A stretch of DNA of 64,000 nt, taken from contig NZ_BIXZ01000001.1 in NCBI RefSeq assembly GCF_005406125.1, positions 1,054,001-1,118,000 of the forward strand. Direction: 5' to 3'. The DNA comes from Haloarcula mannanilytica (lineage in GTDB: Archaea; Halobacteriota; Halobacteria; Halobacteriales; Haloarculaceae). This document shows, piece by piece, positions 16,474 through 24,344 of this stretch; the stretch's first letter is position 1, and the number at the start of each line of letters is the position of its first letter. Made by a program: the position numbers and the translations under genes. Below the pieces are notes generated by a model. It was not told where the DNA came from. It saw only the letters and a list, made by a program, of their open reading frames with translations, and searched no databases.

Positions 16474-17343
16474 TCAGCGTCGGCCGCTGTCTCCGTCACC
16501 GGCGTCGTCCCAGGCCGAGGTGCCGAATCCGTCACCGTCGGTGTCATCGCTCCAGCCAGCGTCACCGGCATCGCTGTCGCCAGTCTGATCGTCCACGCCC
16601 GAGGCGGTCCCTGTCGTGGCTGGCCCGGTGTGTGTCCCGTCGGTCACGGTGGCAAGCGGCGGTTCGCCGTACTCCTCCTCGTATGCGTCAGCGAAGCCAC
16701 GTCCCCAGACGTACATGATCGCCGACTGGCCGACGAACGCGAGGGACGGAACCGCAAGATAGCCGATGATGGTGATTCCCAAGATACTCGATCCGATGGA
16801 CACGATGATGTTGACGGCAAACGCCATCACCACGGCCATCAGCATCGTTCGGTTCGTCCCGACCGATGTGAGAACGTCGCGGTCAAAACCCGCGGCGATA
16901 CTGTCCGCCCGGAGGAAGCTCCCCGTCGCAACGGGCAGAATCACTGTCATTGCGATGACGCCGACGAAATAGAGCAACGCGATGACGAGGACCCCGGAAA
17001 GCAGTAGTCCCTCTGAGCCAGCGAGCCCGCCGCCGATAATCATCGCGCCCGGAATTGCGAGCACAAGGGTGAGCAACAGCCCATACCCCAGAACGACGAC
17101 GGTGTGTCTGACCCCATCGACGGTTATATCGACCAGGCCCAGTTCGTCCCAGGCCGGCGGCCTGTCAGTCTCGCCCCTGAGAACCCGGCGCATCACTTCG
17201 AGCATGTACCCCTGGAACGTAAACAACGGAACGATGAAGAAGCCGAAAAACAGTACGACCCCACCGAGAGCGACGCGTTTGACCCAGTCGTCGCCCTGTG
17301 TCTGATAGCGAAGTGCGTCCTCTATCATATGATAATCAGTCAT
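16474..17343 (-). CDS. DUF4013-type membrane protein
   Basis: 289 residues: about six membrane helices (from residue 22 to 230), an extended amphipathic re-entrant region, then a low-complexity acidic Gly/Thr/Asp-rich cytoplasmic tail (about 236-289). The pattern MIEDALRYQTQGDDWVKRVALGG at the start and the GYMLEVMRRVLRGETDRPPAWDELG loop are characteristic of DUF4013 proteins, whose function is unknown. AT-rich promoter DNA (CTTATTTAACGCTATATT) lies directly upstream. No linked genes. Confidence 0.75.
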   Translation of the reverse strand: MTDYHMIEDALRYQTQGDDWVKRVALGGVVLFFGFFIVPLFTFQGYMLEVMRRVLRGETDRPPAWDELGLVDITVDGVRHTVVVLGYGLLLTLVLAIPGAMIIGGGLAGSEGLLLSGVLVIALLYFVGVIAMTVILPVATGSFLRADSIAAGFDRDVLTSVGTNRTMLMAVVMAFAVNIIVSIGSSILGITIIGYLAVPSLAFVGQSAIMYVWGRGFADAYEEEYGEPPLATVTDGTHTGPATTGTASGVDDQTGDSDAGDAGWSDDTDGDGFGTSAWDDAGDGDSGRR

Positions 17344-17424
17344 AATATAGCGTTAAATAAGTTGTGAACGCGCTGAAAACTGAGTTTCCGGCAGCGTGAC
17401 TCTCGCAGCAGCGACAGGAGACTC

Positions 17425-17506
17425 ATAGTGATTATTGTAGCGATTTACCGGGACGCGCCGACCCCGGTGGCGGCGCTATCCGGAAATAATCTACAATAAT
17501 CACTAT
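17425..17506. mobile_element. MITE-like element, 82 bp with 16-bp perfect terminal inverted repeats
   Basis: ATAGTGATTATTGTAG (17425-17440) and CTACAATAATCACTAT (17491-17506) are exact reverse complements. The 50 bases between them contain further complementary GC-rich segments (GCGCCG and CGGCGC), so the element folds end to end. It has no open frame. Size and structure fit a miniature inverted-repeat element moved by a transposase elsewhere in the genome. No clear target-site duplication is seen. Its right edge supplies the first base of the neighbouring gene's stop codon. Confidence 0.7.
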
Positions 17507-17667
17507 CAGGGCGTGTCGGTACTGTGTGGCGAGATCTCGACAAACGCCGGGGCATCAACTGACCCGGCACAGACCGGGCACCCGGCCACCAGGAGACGCT
17601 CCCGGACACCACCGTCAACCGTTGCACACGCATTACAGTGCGGGCACGTGAAGCGGTACTCCGGCAT
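17506..17667 (-). CDS. Small zinc-ribbon protein ending at the MITE
   Basis: A 53-residue protein with two CPxC knuckles: C8-P-H-C11 and C30-P-V-C33, spaced as in haloarchaeal zinc-ribbon proteins (similar to what I recall as DUF7560). An extra cysteine C14 follows the first knuckle. The family is thought to bind one zinc ion; function unknown. The stop codon TGA takes its last transcribed base from the end of the 82-bp MITE, so the original C-terminus (here SPHSTDTP) may have been altered by insertion of the element. It is too short for most gene finders. The CPxC spacing makes it convincing. Confidence 0.7.
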   Translation of the reverse strand: MPEYRFTCPHCNACATVDGGVRERLLVAGCPVCAGSVDAPAFVEISPHSTDTP

Positions 17668-17855
17668 GTACTGAGGCACGGACTGGGATAGGCGAAGGAA
17701 CTACCTCCTCAATGTGGAGGGGGTATAGGTACGCAAGGTGGCACCGCTCAAGACAGTTCGCGGACACCGCTACCGTACAGCCGTGGATCTTGGATATATA
17801 GCCCTCAATAGCGGTCTTAGGAACTGTTATCTCGCTCGCTTGGGACCACAGCGGT

Positions 17856-18272
17856 ATGACTGATACGCCGCTGAAACTCGGATTCGTCTGCGTACAGAAC
17901 GCGGGCCGAAGTCAGATGTCTGCAGCCTTTGCCGAGCGAGAACGTGCCCGCCGCGGACTCGAAGACGATGTCGAAATCCTGACCGGCGGCACGGACCCCG
18001 CGGACGAAGTGCATCCGGAGGTTGTCGAAGCCATGCGGGAACTCGACATCGACCTGTCCGGCCGGGTACCGCAGGCGGTCTCGGACGAGGAACTCAACAG
18101 TTGCACCGTCGTTACGACGATGGGCTGTTCGACGCTCGAACTCGACGCCGATGTAACGGTGCGCGATTGGGCGTTGGACGACCCACACGGGCAATCGGTC
18201 GAACGGGTCCGTGACATCCGAGACGAGATTGAGCGCCGTGTCAACGACCTGTTCGACGAGTACACAGAATAG
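17856..18272 (+). CDS. Low-molecular-weight phosphatase-fold arsenate reductase-like protein
   Basis: 138 residues with the phosphatase P-loop C12-x5-R18 (CVQNAGRS). C83 and C91 (SCTVVTTMGC) and D109 in LDDPHG match the three-cysteine relay and acid of thioredoxin-coupled arsenate reductases, which turn arsenate into arsenite. A protein tyrosine phosphatase activity is the alternative, but those lack the second and third cysteines. No arsenite pump or ArsR is next to it. AT-rich DNA (GGATATATAG) upstream could be its promoter. It is convergent with the lipoprotein gene, with 7 bases between. Confidence 0.75.
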   Translation: MTDTPLKLGFVCVQNAGRSQMSAAFAERERARRGLEDDVEILTGGTDPADEVHPEVVEAMRELDIDLSGRVPQAVSDEELNSCTVVTTMGCSTLELDADVTVRDWALDDPHGQSVERVRDIRDEIERRVNDLFDEYTE

Positions 18273-18279
18273 CGAACGG

Positions 18280-19137
18280 CTACCACTCGACGTACGTGAG
18301 ATACTCGGTCTGTTCGTACTCTATGAGCCACGTCCCGTAGCTGTCAGTGACTTCGATCCCCTCGTGGTCCCGAATACGGTCGGTCACCGACTGGAAGGCC
18401 TCGTCATCTTCGAAGTATCCACCGTCGATAGCTTCCTCGACGACTTCCCGTTCGGCGTCGGAGAGCCCCGAGAGCGTGAACAGATACTGGTCTCGAATCC
18501 GGTCGGCAAACGAGTCGACGCCGGACGCGACCGCTGTCACCTCGTATCGGTATTCCGTCTCGGTTGTGGTTCGGCTGTTCACTTCAACTCGATAGCGGTC
18601 GCCGTCGTGAACGATGATGTCGTACTGCTGCTCCGGAACGAACACTGATCCGTCGCCCACTTCCTCAGCGGTCCCGTACCCGACACCCACGTCGTACCCA
18701 TCCTGACTGGGTGGGTCGTCGTCCGAGAGTATCTGATCGAGGCGCTGACGGTCCGCCGCCGGTAGCTCCTCGTAAGTGATCTCGCCGAGTTCTGCCGTCG
18801 AATCCGCCGGGTCGAAGTCGATTCGCACGTCGTACACCGTCACCTCGCTGCTCGAAAGTCGAGTCTCGGAGACCTCATAGAAGTGGTCCCCGATACGGAC
18901 TGTATCAGTGCGGTCGAACAGGTCGGATCGGCCGCGGCGCGTCGAAGAGCCGTTTTCGGCGGCCGAAGAAACGACCGCGTGTTCCGCCGAGTCCGGTTCC
19001 GGCGACATCGCAACTTCGTCAGCGATGTCGGCCGCCGTGGCATCGTCCATGTCGAGGACGACCGACGGATGGCCACAGCCAGCGACGGCGACGGAAAGGA
19101 GGGCTGTTCCGCTCGCGAGGAACTGGCGTCGTCGCAT
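18280..19137 (-). CDS. Predicted Tat-exported lipoprotein, unknown function
   Basis: 285 residues. The N-terminus MRRRQFLASGTALLSVAVAGC has twin arginines and a lipobox with Cys21, so the protein is exported, probably by Tat, and anchored by a lipid. The rest is acidic and beta-rich: VRIGDHFYEVSETRLSSSEV is followed by a segment AADRQRLDQILSDDDPP and later DAEREVVEEAIDGGYFEDDE. These look like repeats of a short helical module in surface proteins (E-x3-L-x2-I). The start at 19137 gives the signal; an upstream start would hide it. Family not recognised. Confidence 0.65.
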   Translation of the reverse strand: MRRRQFLASGTALLSVAVAGCGHPSVVLDMDDATAADIADEVAMSPEPDSAEHAVVSSAAENGSSTRRGRSDLFDRTDTVRIGDHFYEVSETRLSSSEVTVYDVRIDFDPADSTAELGEITYEELPAADRQRLDQILSDDDPPSQDGYDVGVGYGTAEEVGDGSVFVPEQQYDIIVHDGDRYRVEVNSRTTTETEYRYEVTAVASGVDSFADRIRDQYLFTLSGLSDAEREVVEEAIDGGYFEDDEAFQSVTDRIRDHEGIEVTDSYGTWLIEYEQTEYLTYVEW

Positions 19138-19230
19138 ACAGTCACTGACAGGTAACCGGGCCGAAAGTTTTCTGGTCGGCTTGTCGCTGGAACGCAACGG
19201 CGTGGCTGGCCTGTTGACCCCGAAACGTCA

Positions 19231-19313
19231 GGGGCCAAGGCGGATTGTGAACCGGAGGAAGACGGTCGGACTCACGACGTTCGTCCGCTGCGACTTCCAG
19301 GGTTCAAATCCGC
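19231..19313 (-). repeat. Hairpin unit behind tRNA-Ile ending in a copy of the tRNA 3' end
   Basis: Read on the minus strand, downstream of tRNA-Ile, GCGGATTTGAACC (19301-19313) pairs with GGTTCACAATCCGC (19240-19253) with one bulge. GGAAG (19294-19298) pairs with CTTCC (19257-19261), and CGGAC (19283-19287) pairs with GTCCG (19267-19271) around an 11-base loop. The right arm continues into CTTGGCCC, so the unit ends with a near copy of the T-arm and acceptor 3' strand of tRNA-Ile itself. The same architecture follows tRNA-Leu near 43 kb. Confidence 0.6.
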
Positions 19314-19329
19314 TCGGATGCACGAGTCA

Positions 19330-19371
19330 TGTGCCACAGACCTGTCACTCTGTTTCTCGTTATGTGGCACA
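19330..19371. repeat. 9-bp inverted repeat between tRNA-Ile and its hairpin tail
   Basis: TGTGCCACA (19330-19338) and TGTGGCACA (19363-19371) are exact reverse complements separated by 24 bases. It lies just downstream of the tRNA in the direction of transcription and could serve as a processing or termination structure, or mark an old integration site. Confidence 0.45.
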
Positions 19372-19377
19372 GAATAG

Positions 19378-19451
19378 TGGGCCAACGCGGATTTGAACCG
19401 CGAACCTCCCGGTTATCAGCCGAGCGCTCAACCTGATTGAGCTATTGGCCC
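19378..19451 (-). tRNA. tRNA-Ile (GAT)
   Basis: A 74-base gene without an intron. Acceptor GGGCCAA pairs with TTGGCCC followed by discriminator A, the D-arm is GCTC...GAGC, and the anticodon loop CTGATAA gives anticodon GAT (isoleucine AUC/AUU). The T-arm GCGGTTCAAATCCGC is perfect. CCA is not encoded. TATA-like DNA (TTTTCAATA) lies about 25-30 bases upstream on the minus strand. The region downstream carries an unusual hairpin with a second copy of the tRNA 3' end. Confidence 0.95.
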
Positions 19452-19532
19452 AACGCATTCGTCTGTACCCGAGGGGTATTGAAAAGGGTAACGTTTCGCG
19501 GGCGGTTGGGGATGTGAAACCGCGTCAGGGCT

Positions 19533-20096
19533 TCAGTTTCCGTCGCTATCGTCGAAGTCGACATCAGTGGCTTCGTCGGGGTCGAAAGAGGTTCCGGAGC
19601 CGGTACTGGAACCAGAGCTCGGGCCGGGGCCGCCATCCGGGTTGGTTGGGCCGGAGCCGGCTGGACCGCCTTCGTCGTCCGGGAAGCCGCCGATGTAGAC
19701 CTGGCCGCTGGCGAAACCGCCGGTCTTGGCGTCGATGTAGGGCCGGACGACCCAGCGGCGCGTGGCGGCGCGGACCGGGTATCGGGTGAACGGCACCGCG
19801 AGCAGGAGGCCAACGAAGTCCGTCACCAACCCGGGCGTGAGGAAGAACGCGCCGGCGGCGATGAGCAGCCCGCCGTCGATGAGTTCGTCGGTGGGGAGTT
19901 CGCCGACAGCGAGGCGCTGCTGTATCTTTTGTAGCGTCGCACGACCCTCAGCGCGGACCAGTAGCATGCCGACCAGCGCCGTCAGGACGACGAGAGCGAC
20001 TGTCACGTAAGGGCCGAGGAACGGTATCGCGACCGTCACCAGCAACACGATGTCGAACAGCGGGATGAGCAGCAACAGCCCGATGACCCGGAGCAT
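19533..20096 (-). CDS. FxsA-family membrane protein
   Basis: 187 residues with the FxsA domain at about 1-125: MLRVIGLLLLIPLFDIVLLVTV is a typical first helix, then GPYVTVALVVLTALVGMLLVRAEG and the LIDGGLLIAAGAFFLTPGLVTDFVGLLL module. In bacteria the family is linked to phage exclusion when overexpressed, but its normal role is unknown. The C-terminal 60 residues are a Gly/Pro/Ser/Asp-rich tail. ATG at 20096 is chosen; the upstream extension is low-complexity. Confidence 0.85.
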   Translation of the reverse strand: MLRVIGLLLLIPLFDIVLLVTVAIPFLGPYVTVALVVLTALVGMLLVRAEGRATLQKIQQRLAVGELPTDELIDGGLLIAAGAFFLTPGLVTDFVGLLLAVPFTRYPVRAATRRWVVRPYIDAKTGGFASGQVYIGGFPDDEGGPAGSGPTNPDGGPGPSSGSSTGSGTSFDPDEATDVDFDDSDGN

Positions 20097-20170
20097 ACTA
20101 CCGCTTGCAGGCCCGCCCCCAAACGCCTTTCGAGAGCGGGACCCGGAGCGTGGTGCGGCGGACCAATCGC

Positions 20171-21547
20171 TCACCGTTCCCGCAGTCGGACCTCGATGGG
20201 TTCAGTCGGGCTCAGCGTAATCTGCATCGCCAGCGACAGCGGCGGTTCGGTCACCGCCTCGACGGCGTACTGCTGGGCGATGGTCGCCAGCGCGAGCTTG
20301 GCCTCCATCCGGGCGAAACGCATTCCGATACAGTGGCGCGGGCCGCCACCGAAGGGGTAGTAGGCGTAGTCCGGAAGGGCGGCTTCGAGGTCGTCGTCCC
20401 ATCGCTTGGGACGGAAGGCGTCGGGCGCGTCGTACCAGCGCTCGTCACGGTGGACGAGCCACTGCGGGAGGGTGAGCTGTGCGTCCGGTGAGAGTTCATA
20501 CCCGCCGAGCGTTACCGGCTCCGTCGGCTGGCGAAACACCGTGAATGCGGGGGGGTACAATCGCAGGACCTCGTTCAGCACCGCGTCGAGATACGGCAGT
20601 TCGAACAGGTCCTCGGGAGTGGGCTGGCTGTCCCCCAACGTCGCGTCGAGTTCGTCATGGAGGCGCTGCTGGCATTCGGGGTTGGTCGCCAGCAGGAACC
20701 AGGCGTAGGTCAGCGTCAGCGCCGTCGTGTCGTGGCCGGCGACGAGGAAGGTCAGCAGTTGGTGGCTCAGCCGTTCGCGGTCCACCGTCTCCTCATCAAG
20801 GGAAAGCAGCAGGGAGAGCACGTCGTCGCGTGCCTCGCGGGCGCTCGCGTCTTCGCGCTTGCGGGCGGCGATAACGTCGTCAAGCGTCGACTGAAAGGCC
20901 GCGAGCGAGCGGTTGACAGCGCGGTTCGTTCCCGTCGGGACCCACAGCGGGACGTACGCCGACAGCGACCGCGGGTCCAGTCGCTTTCGTAGCGCGTCCA
21001 GCAGCGGTTCCAGCGCCGCCGCGGTGGTCTCGATGTCCACATCAAGCAGCGTCTTCCCGAGGATGTTCAGCGTCAGCGACTGCATCTGCGGAAGTACGTC
21101 GATGCGCTGGCCGTCGGCCCACGCCGCCGCGGTTCGGTCAGCGAACCCGGTCATCGTCTCGCCGTAGGTGGCGATTCGTTCGCGGTAGAACGCTGGCTGC
21201 AGCGCCGTTCGCTGGCGCTGCCACTCCTCGCCCTCCAGCAGGAACAGCCCCTCGCCGATGAACTGACCGAGCGTGTCCTGAAGGAGTTGCCCCTTCTCGT
21301 AGGCGTCGGCGTCGGTCACCAGCACTCGCTCGACGAGGTCGGGATGGCAGACGAAGTAGCCCGTCGTCCCAGCGACGTTGTACCCCACTATATCCGACTC
21401 GTGAGCGCCGGCGCGGTCGTAGAATCCCAGCGGATCACGCAGCATCGCGACGGTGTTGTCGAGAAACGGGACGCGACCGAGACGTGGCGGGCGGTCGCCC
21501 GGCGTGACCGGTTCCGACGCTTCGGTAATCGCCTGCTGGGAGTCCAT
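20171..21547 (-). CDS. Cytochrome P450
   Basis: 458 residues, no membrane anchor, so a soluble heme monooxygenase. The I-helix AGHDTTA (270-276), the ExxR motif E326-V-L-R329 and the heme-binding loop FGGGPRHCIGMRFA with proximal thiolate C406 are all intact. The overall sequence resembles the CYP174/CYP109-like haloarchaeal enzymes that may act on carotenoids or lipids, but substrate cannot be read from sequence. No redox partner gene is adjacent. The next gene starts divergently 81 bases away, so they share a promoter region. Confidence 0.93.
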   Translation of the reverse strand: MDSQQAITEASEPVTPGDRPPRLGRVPFLDNTVAMLRDPLGFYDRAGAHESDIVGYNVAGTTGYFVCHPDLVERVLVTDADAYEKGQLLQDTLGQFIGEGLFLLEGEEWQRQRTALQPAFYRERIATYGETMTGFADRTAAAWADGQRIDVLPQMQSLTLNILGKTLLDVDIETTAAALEPLLDALRKRLDPRSLSAYVPLWVPTGTNRAVNRSLAAFQSTLDDVIAARKREDASAREARDDVLSLLLSLDEETVDRERLSHQLLTFLVAGHDTTALTLTYAWFLLATNPECQQRLHDELDATLGDSQPTPEDLFELPYLDAVLNEVLRLYPPAFTVFRQPTEPVTLGGYELSPDAQLTLPQWLVHRDERWYDAPDAFRPKRWDDDLEAALPDYAYYPFGGGPRHCIGMRFARMEAKLALATIAQQYAVEAVTEPPLSLAMQITLSPTEPIEVRLRER

Positions 21548-21628
21548 CGTCGACGCTTGGACCGCCCCGCCAATCGGTCTTTCGCCGGGAGTGAGAGGGC
21601 CTTTGTACGACCGCCGCCCAGGGCAGGT

Positions 21629-23242
21629 ATGGACGAATACGCACGCGACACGAAGGTAGAGTGGCGCGAGTGGGGGACGACTCCCTTCGAGGACGCCGCC
21701 GACGCCGGCAAGCCGGTGCTGCTGGCGCTGACGGTTCCGTGGAGCGCCGAATGCCGGGCGATGGACCGCCGGACGTTCGGCGAGCCACGCATCGCGGCCA
21801 ACATCAACGACGGATTCATTCCGCTCCGTGTTGACGCCGACCGCAACCCCCGGGTCCGTGAGCGGTACACGATGGGCGGATTCCCCTCAACGGTGTTCCT
21901 GACTCCCGACGGGGAGGTCATCACCGGGGCGACGTTCCTCGGCCCGGACGGGTTCCGCGGTATTCTCGACTCCGTCCGGGAGTCCTGGGACGCCCAGGGC
22001 GCGGCGGCGGGGTCGATTCCCCGACAGCTACAGGACGAATCGCCGCCGGCCGGTGAACTCCGATCCCGCATCGAGGAACACATGATCGAACAACTGCTGG
22101 GGGCGTTCGACGACGAGTTCGGCGGCTGGGGGACCGACGTGAAGTTCCCGCTCCCGCGGACTGTCGAGTTCGCGCTCGTTCGCGCGCGGGACCAGGCCAC
22201 TCGGACACTCGAAGCGATCCGCACGCATCTGCTCGACACCTACGACGGCGGCTTCTTCCGGTACTCGACGGAGCGTAACTGGGGGAATCCACGGCGTGAG
22301 AAACTGCTGGACGAGAACGCCGCCTTGGTTCGTGCGTTCGCTCACGGTTACCGCTACACAGGAACGGAAGCGTACCGGGACGCCGCCCAGCGAACCGTCG
22401 ACTACCTTACGACGACGCTGTGGGCCGACGAGGCATTCGCTGCGAGCCAAGCCGGGTCGGACGAGTACTACCGGCTGGAGCCCAGCGAGCGCGAGGGAAC
22501 GGTGCCGCCAAACGTCGACGAGACGGTGTTCGCGGACCGCAACGGCCTCGCCATCGACGCCCTGCTGTGGGTCGCTGCCTACACCGACGACGAGCGGGCA
22601 CAGCAGTACGCGAGCCGCGCCCGGGACGCCGTCTGTGACACCCTCGTCGACGACGGCGAAGTGGCCCACTACGACGGCCCGGACAGCGAGACCGGCCTGC
22701 TGCTGGACCAGGCCCAGCTCCTGCAGGGGCTGACGACGAGCTGGCAGGTCCTCGGCGAGCCGGGGCCAGCCGAAGCCGTCGCCGACTGGACGATCGAGAA
22801 CCGCCAGCAGGACAGCGGCGCGTTCAGGGACGGCCCCGCCAGCGGGGCTGGACTCTGTAGCCGCTCGCTCCACCCCCTCGACGCGACGGTGGAACTGGCC
22901 GACGCTCTGGTCGACCTGGCAGCGCTGACCGGCGAGGATCGGTACCGCAACGCGGCGGTTGCCGCCGTCGAGTCCTTCGCCGGCGCGGCCGAACGGATGG
23001 GGGTCGAAGTGGCCGGCTACGCCAGCGTGGCGGCCCGCCTCCAGCAACCCCAGACGCTCACTGTCGGGACCGAAGCAGGAACGGACCTCCATCGGGCCGC
23101 GCTCCGGATGGCCGACCACGAGACCACCGTCGTCCCGGACCCGGACGGCGACGGCACCGCGCGGCTCCTCGACGGCGACGCCATCGTCGCCGAAGGGACG
23201 ACGCCGGCTGAACTCGAAGCCGCACTGACCGGCGAGAACTGA
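21629..23242 (+). CDS. DUF255/YyaL-type thioredoxin-fold protein with lost CxxC
   Basis: 537 residues: a thioredoxin-like domain (1-125) followed by an alpha/alpha-toroid-like region (about 160-500). The N-terminal domain matches SSP411/YyaL proteins (MDRRTFGEPRIAANINDGFI, then YTMGGFPSTVFLTPDG). Where the family normally has a W-C-x2-C active site, this protein reads WSAECRAMD, so only C42 remains. Thiol-disulfide exchange by the standard mechanism is therefore not possible. The C-terminal domain has conserved W and Q/D residues typical of sugar-processing folds, but no catalytic pair can be assigned. ATG at 21629 follows a TATA-poor spacer shared with the P450 gene. Confidence 0.75.
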   Translation: MDEYARDTKVEWREWGTTPFEDAADAGKPVLLALTVPWSAECRAMDRRTFGEPRIAANINDGFIPLRVDADRNPRVRERYTMGGFPSTVFLTPDGEVITGATFLGPDGFRGILDSVRESWDAQGAAAGSIPRQLQDESPPAGELRSRIEEHMIEQLLGAFDDEFGGWGTDVKFPLPRTVEFALVRARDQATRTLEAIRTHLLDTYDGGFFRYSTERNWGNPRREKLLDENAALVRAFAHGYRYTGTEAYRDAAQRTVDYLTTTLWADEAFAASQAGSDEYYRLEPSEREGTVPPNVDETVFADRNGLAIDALLWVAAYTDDERAQQYASRARDAVCDTLVDDGEVAHYDGPDSETGLLLDQAQLLQGLTTSWQVLGEPGPAEAVADWTIENRQQDSGAFRDGPASGAGLCSRSLHPLDATVELADALVDLAALTGEDRYRNAAVAAVESFAGAAERMGVEVAGYASVAARLQQPQTLTVGTEAGTDLHRAALRMADHETTVVPDPDGDGTARLLDGDAIVAEGTTPAELEAALTGEN

Positions 23243-23322
23243 GAGTTCGTTTCAACTGCCGGAAACGGTGACAAACGGTAAACCCCCGATAAGTTTTTGC
23301 GCGCGTGCCGTGATGTACTGGT

Positions 23323-24129
23323 ATGTCCAGTCTCAGAGACCTCGGTCTCTCCGAGTACGAGGCCAGAGCGTACCGGTCGCTGCTGGAAACGGGACCGACA
23401 ACAGCGAAAGAATTGTCCCGGGCCAGCGACGTGCCGATGGGCCGCATCTACGACGTGCTCAACAGCCTCGAAACGTATAATCTGGTCCGCAGCCAGACCG
23501 CCAGCCGACCCAAAAAATACGTCGCAGTCGAGCCGGACACGGCGCTTGACCGCCTGCTCGAAGACAAGAAACGCGAACTCCAGGAGAAGGTCGGCCAGTA
23601 CGAGGAGATCGTCGACGACCTCTCATCCCAGCTAGAATCGGCCGACCCCGTCGAGGAGCCGTTCTGGACCGCCGCTGTCGGCCCCGAGGACTCCCTGGAC
23701 CTGCTGCTCGAACGGCTGGCCGCCGCCGACGACGAGATCATCATGGTCGGGTCCTCACCCGCCCGCCAGGTGGATATACTCTCTAGCACTGAGCGGATCG
23801 TCGACGAACTCGAAGCGGCGTTGGAACGGGGCGTCGAAGTGTCCCTGCTCGTCCGGCCGGATCTGTTCGAGAGCCTGCCCGACGAGGCCAACCGCGAGTA
23901 CTACGACCGGCTCTTCCACTACGACAACTACAGCGCCCGCGCCAGCTCGAACATCAGGTCGGCGTTCGAGCTACTGGACGGCGTCGAGGTCTGTATCGAG
24001 GTCCCACACCCGCTTGGCCGCGAGGAGACCTTCGGCGTCATCGACATGAAGGACTCCGATTTCACTGCCGATATCACCAAGGCGTTCGAGGAGCACTGGG
24101 CCGAGGCGACGCCGGTCGGGCCGCCGTAG
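23323..24129 (+). CDS. TrmB-family transcriptional regulator
   Basis: 268 residues. Winged helix at 1-75 (LGLSEYEARAYRSLLETGPTTAKELSRASDVPMGRIYDVLNSLE), then a predicted coiled linker rich in Glu (85-115), then an effector-type domain (about 120-268) containing DEIIMVGSSPARQ and LLVRPDLFESL. This is the two-part plan of TrmB regulators that sense sugars or other small molecules. A TATA-like GATAAGTTTTTG is about 25-35 bases upstream. It is not in an operon; mptA is convergent. Effector and target genes unknown. Confidence 0.85.
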   Translation: MSSLRDLGLSEYEARAYRSLLETGPTTAKELSRASDVPMGRIYDVLNSLETYNLVRSQTASRPKKYVAVEPDTALDRLLEDKKRELQEKVGQYEEIVDDLSSQLESADPVEEPFWTAAVGPEDSLDLLLERLAAADDEIIMVGSSPARQVDILSSTERIVDELEAALERGVEVSLLVRPDLFESLPDEANREYYDRLFHYDNYSARASSNIRSAFELLDGVEVCIEVPHPLGREETFGVIDMKDSDFTADITKAFEEHWAEATPVGPP

Positions 24130-24170
24130 CTGGGTGTAGCAGACCGTTAGAACCAGAGTTACAGACAGTG

Positions 24171-24330
24171 ACCGCAGCCTCGCGGGTCGCTACGCTCACG
24201 GCTTCGCCGTTCGCAACCGAGACGCGTCACGTCTCGCGCTCACCCCTTTACGTTCCGAGGGCTTCGCTCAAAAATTACCGCAGTCTCACGGGTCACTCCG
24301 TTCCCCCCTCGACATTCCGAGGGCTTCGCT
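24171..24330. repeat. Degenerate tandem repeat with hairpins between TrmB-like gene and mptA
   Basis: Two diverged copies begin ACCGCAGYCTCRCGGGTC (24171 and 24277) and end TTCCGAGGGCTTCGCT. The first copy contains ACGGC-ttc-GCCGT and GAGACG-CGTCA-CGTCTC hairpins (24219-24235). This is typical of haloarchaeal intergenic GC-rich repeats and could terminate the convergent genes. No gene is seen in it. Confidence 0.5.
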
Positions 24331-24344
24331 TCGCTCAGCCCTCG

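Noticed and set aside
19301-19320. T-arm-like GGTTCAAATCC on the + strand, first taken for a tRNA relic
   Set aside because: It cannot form a T-arm with its flanks and is better explained as the inverted arm of the hairpin behind tRNA-Ile.
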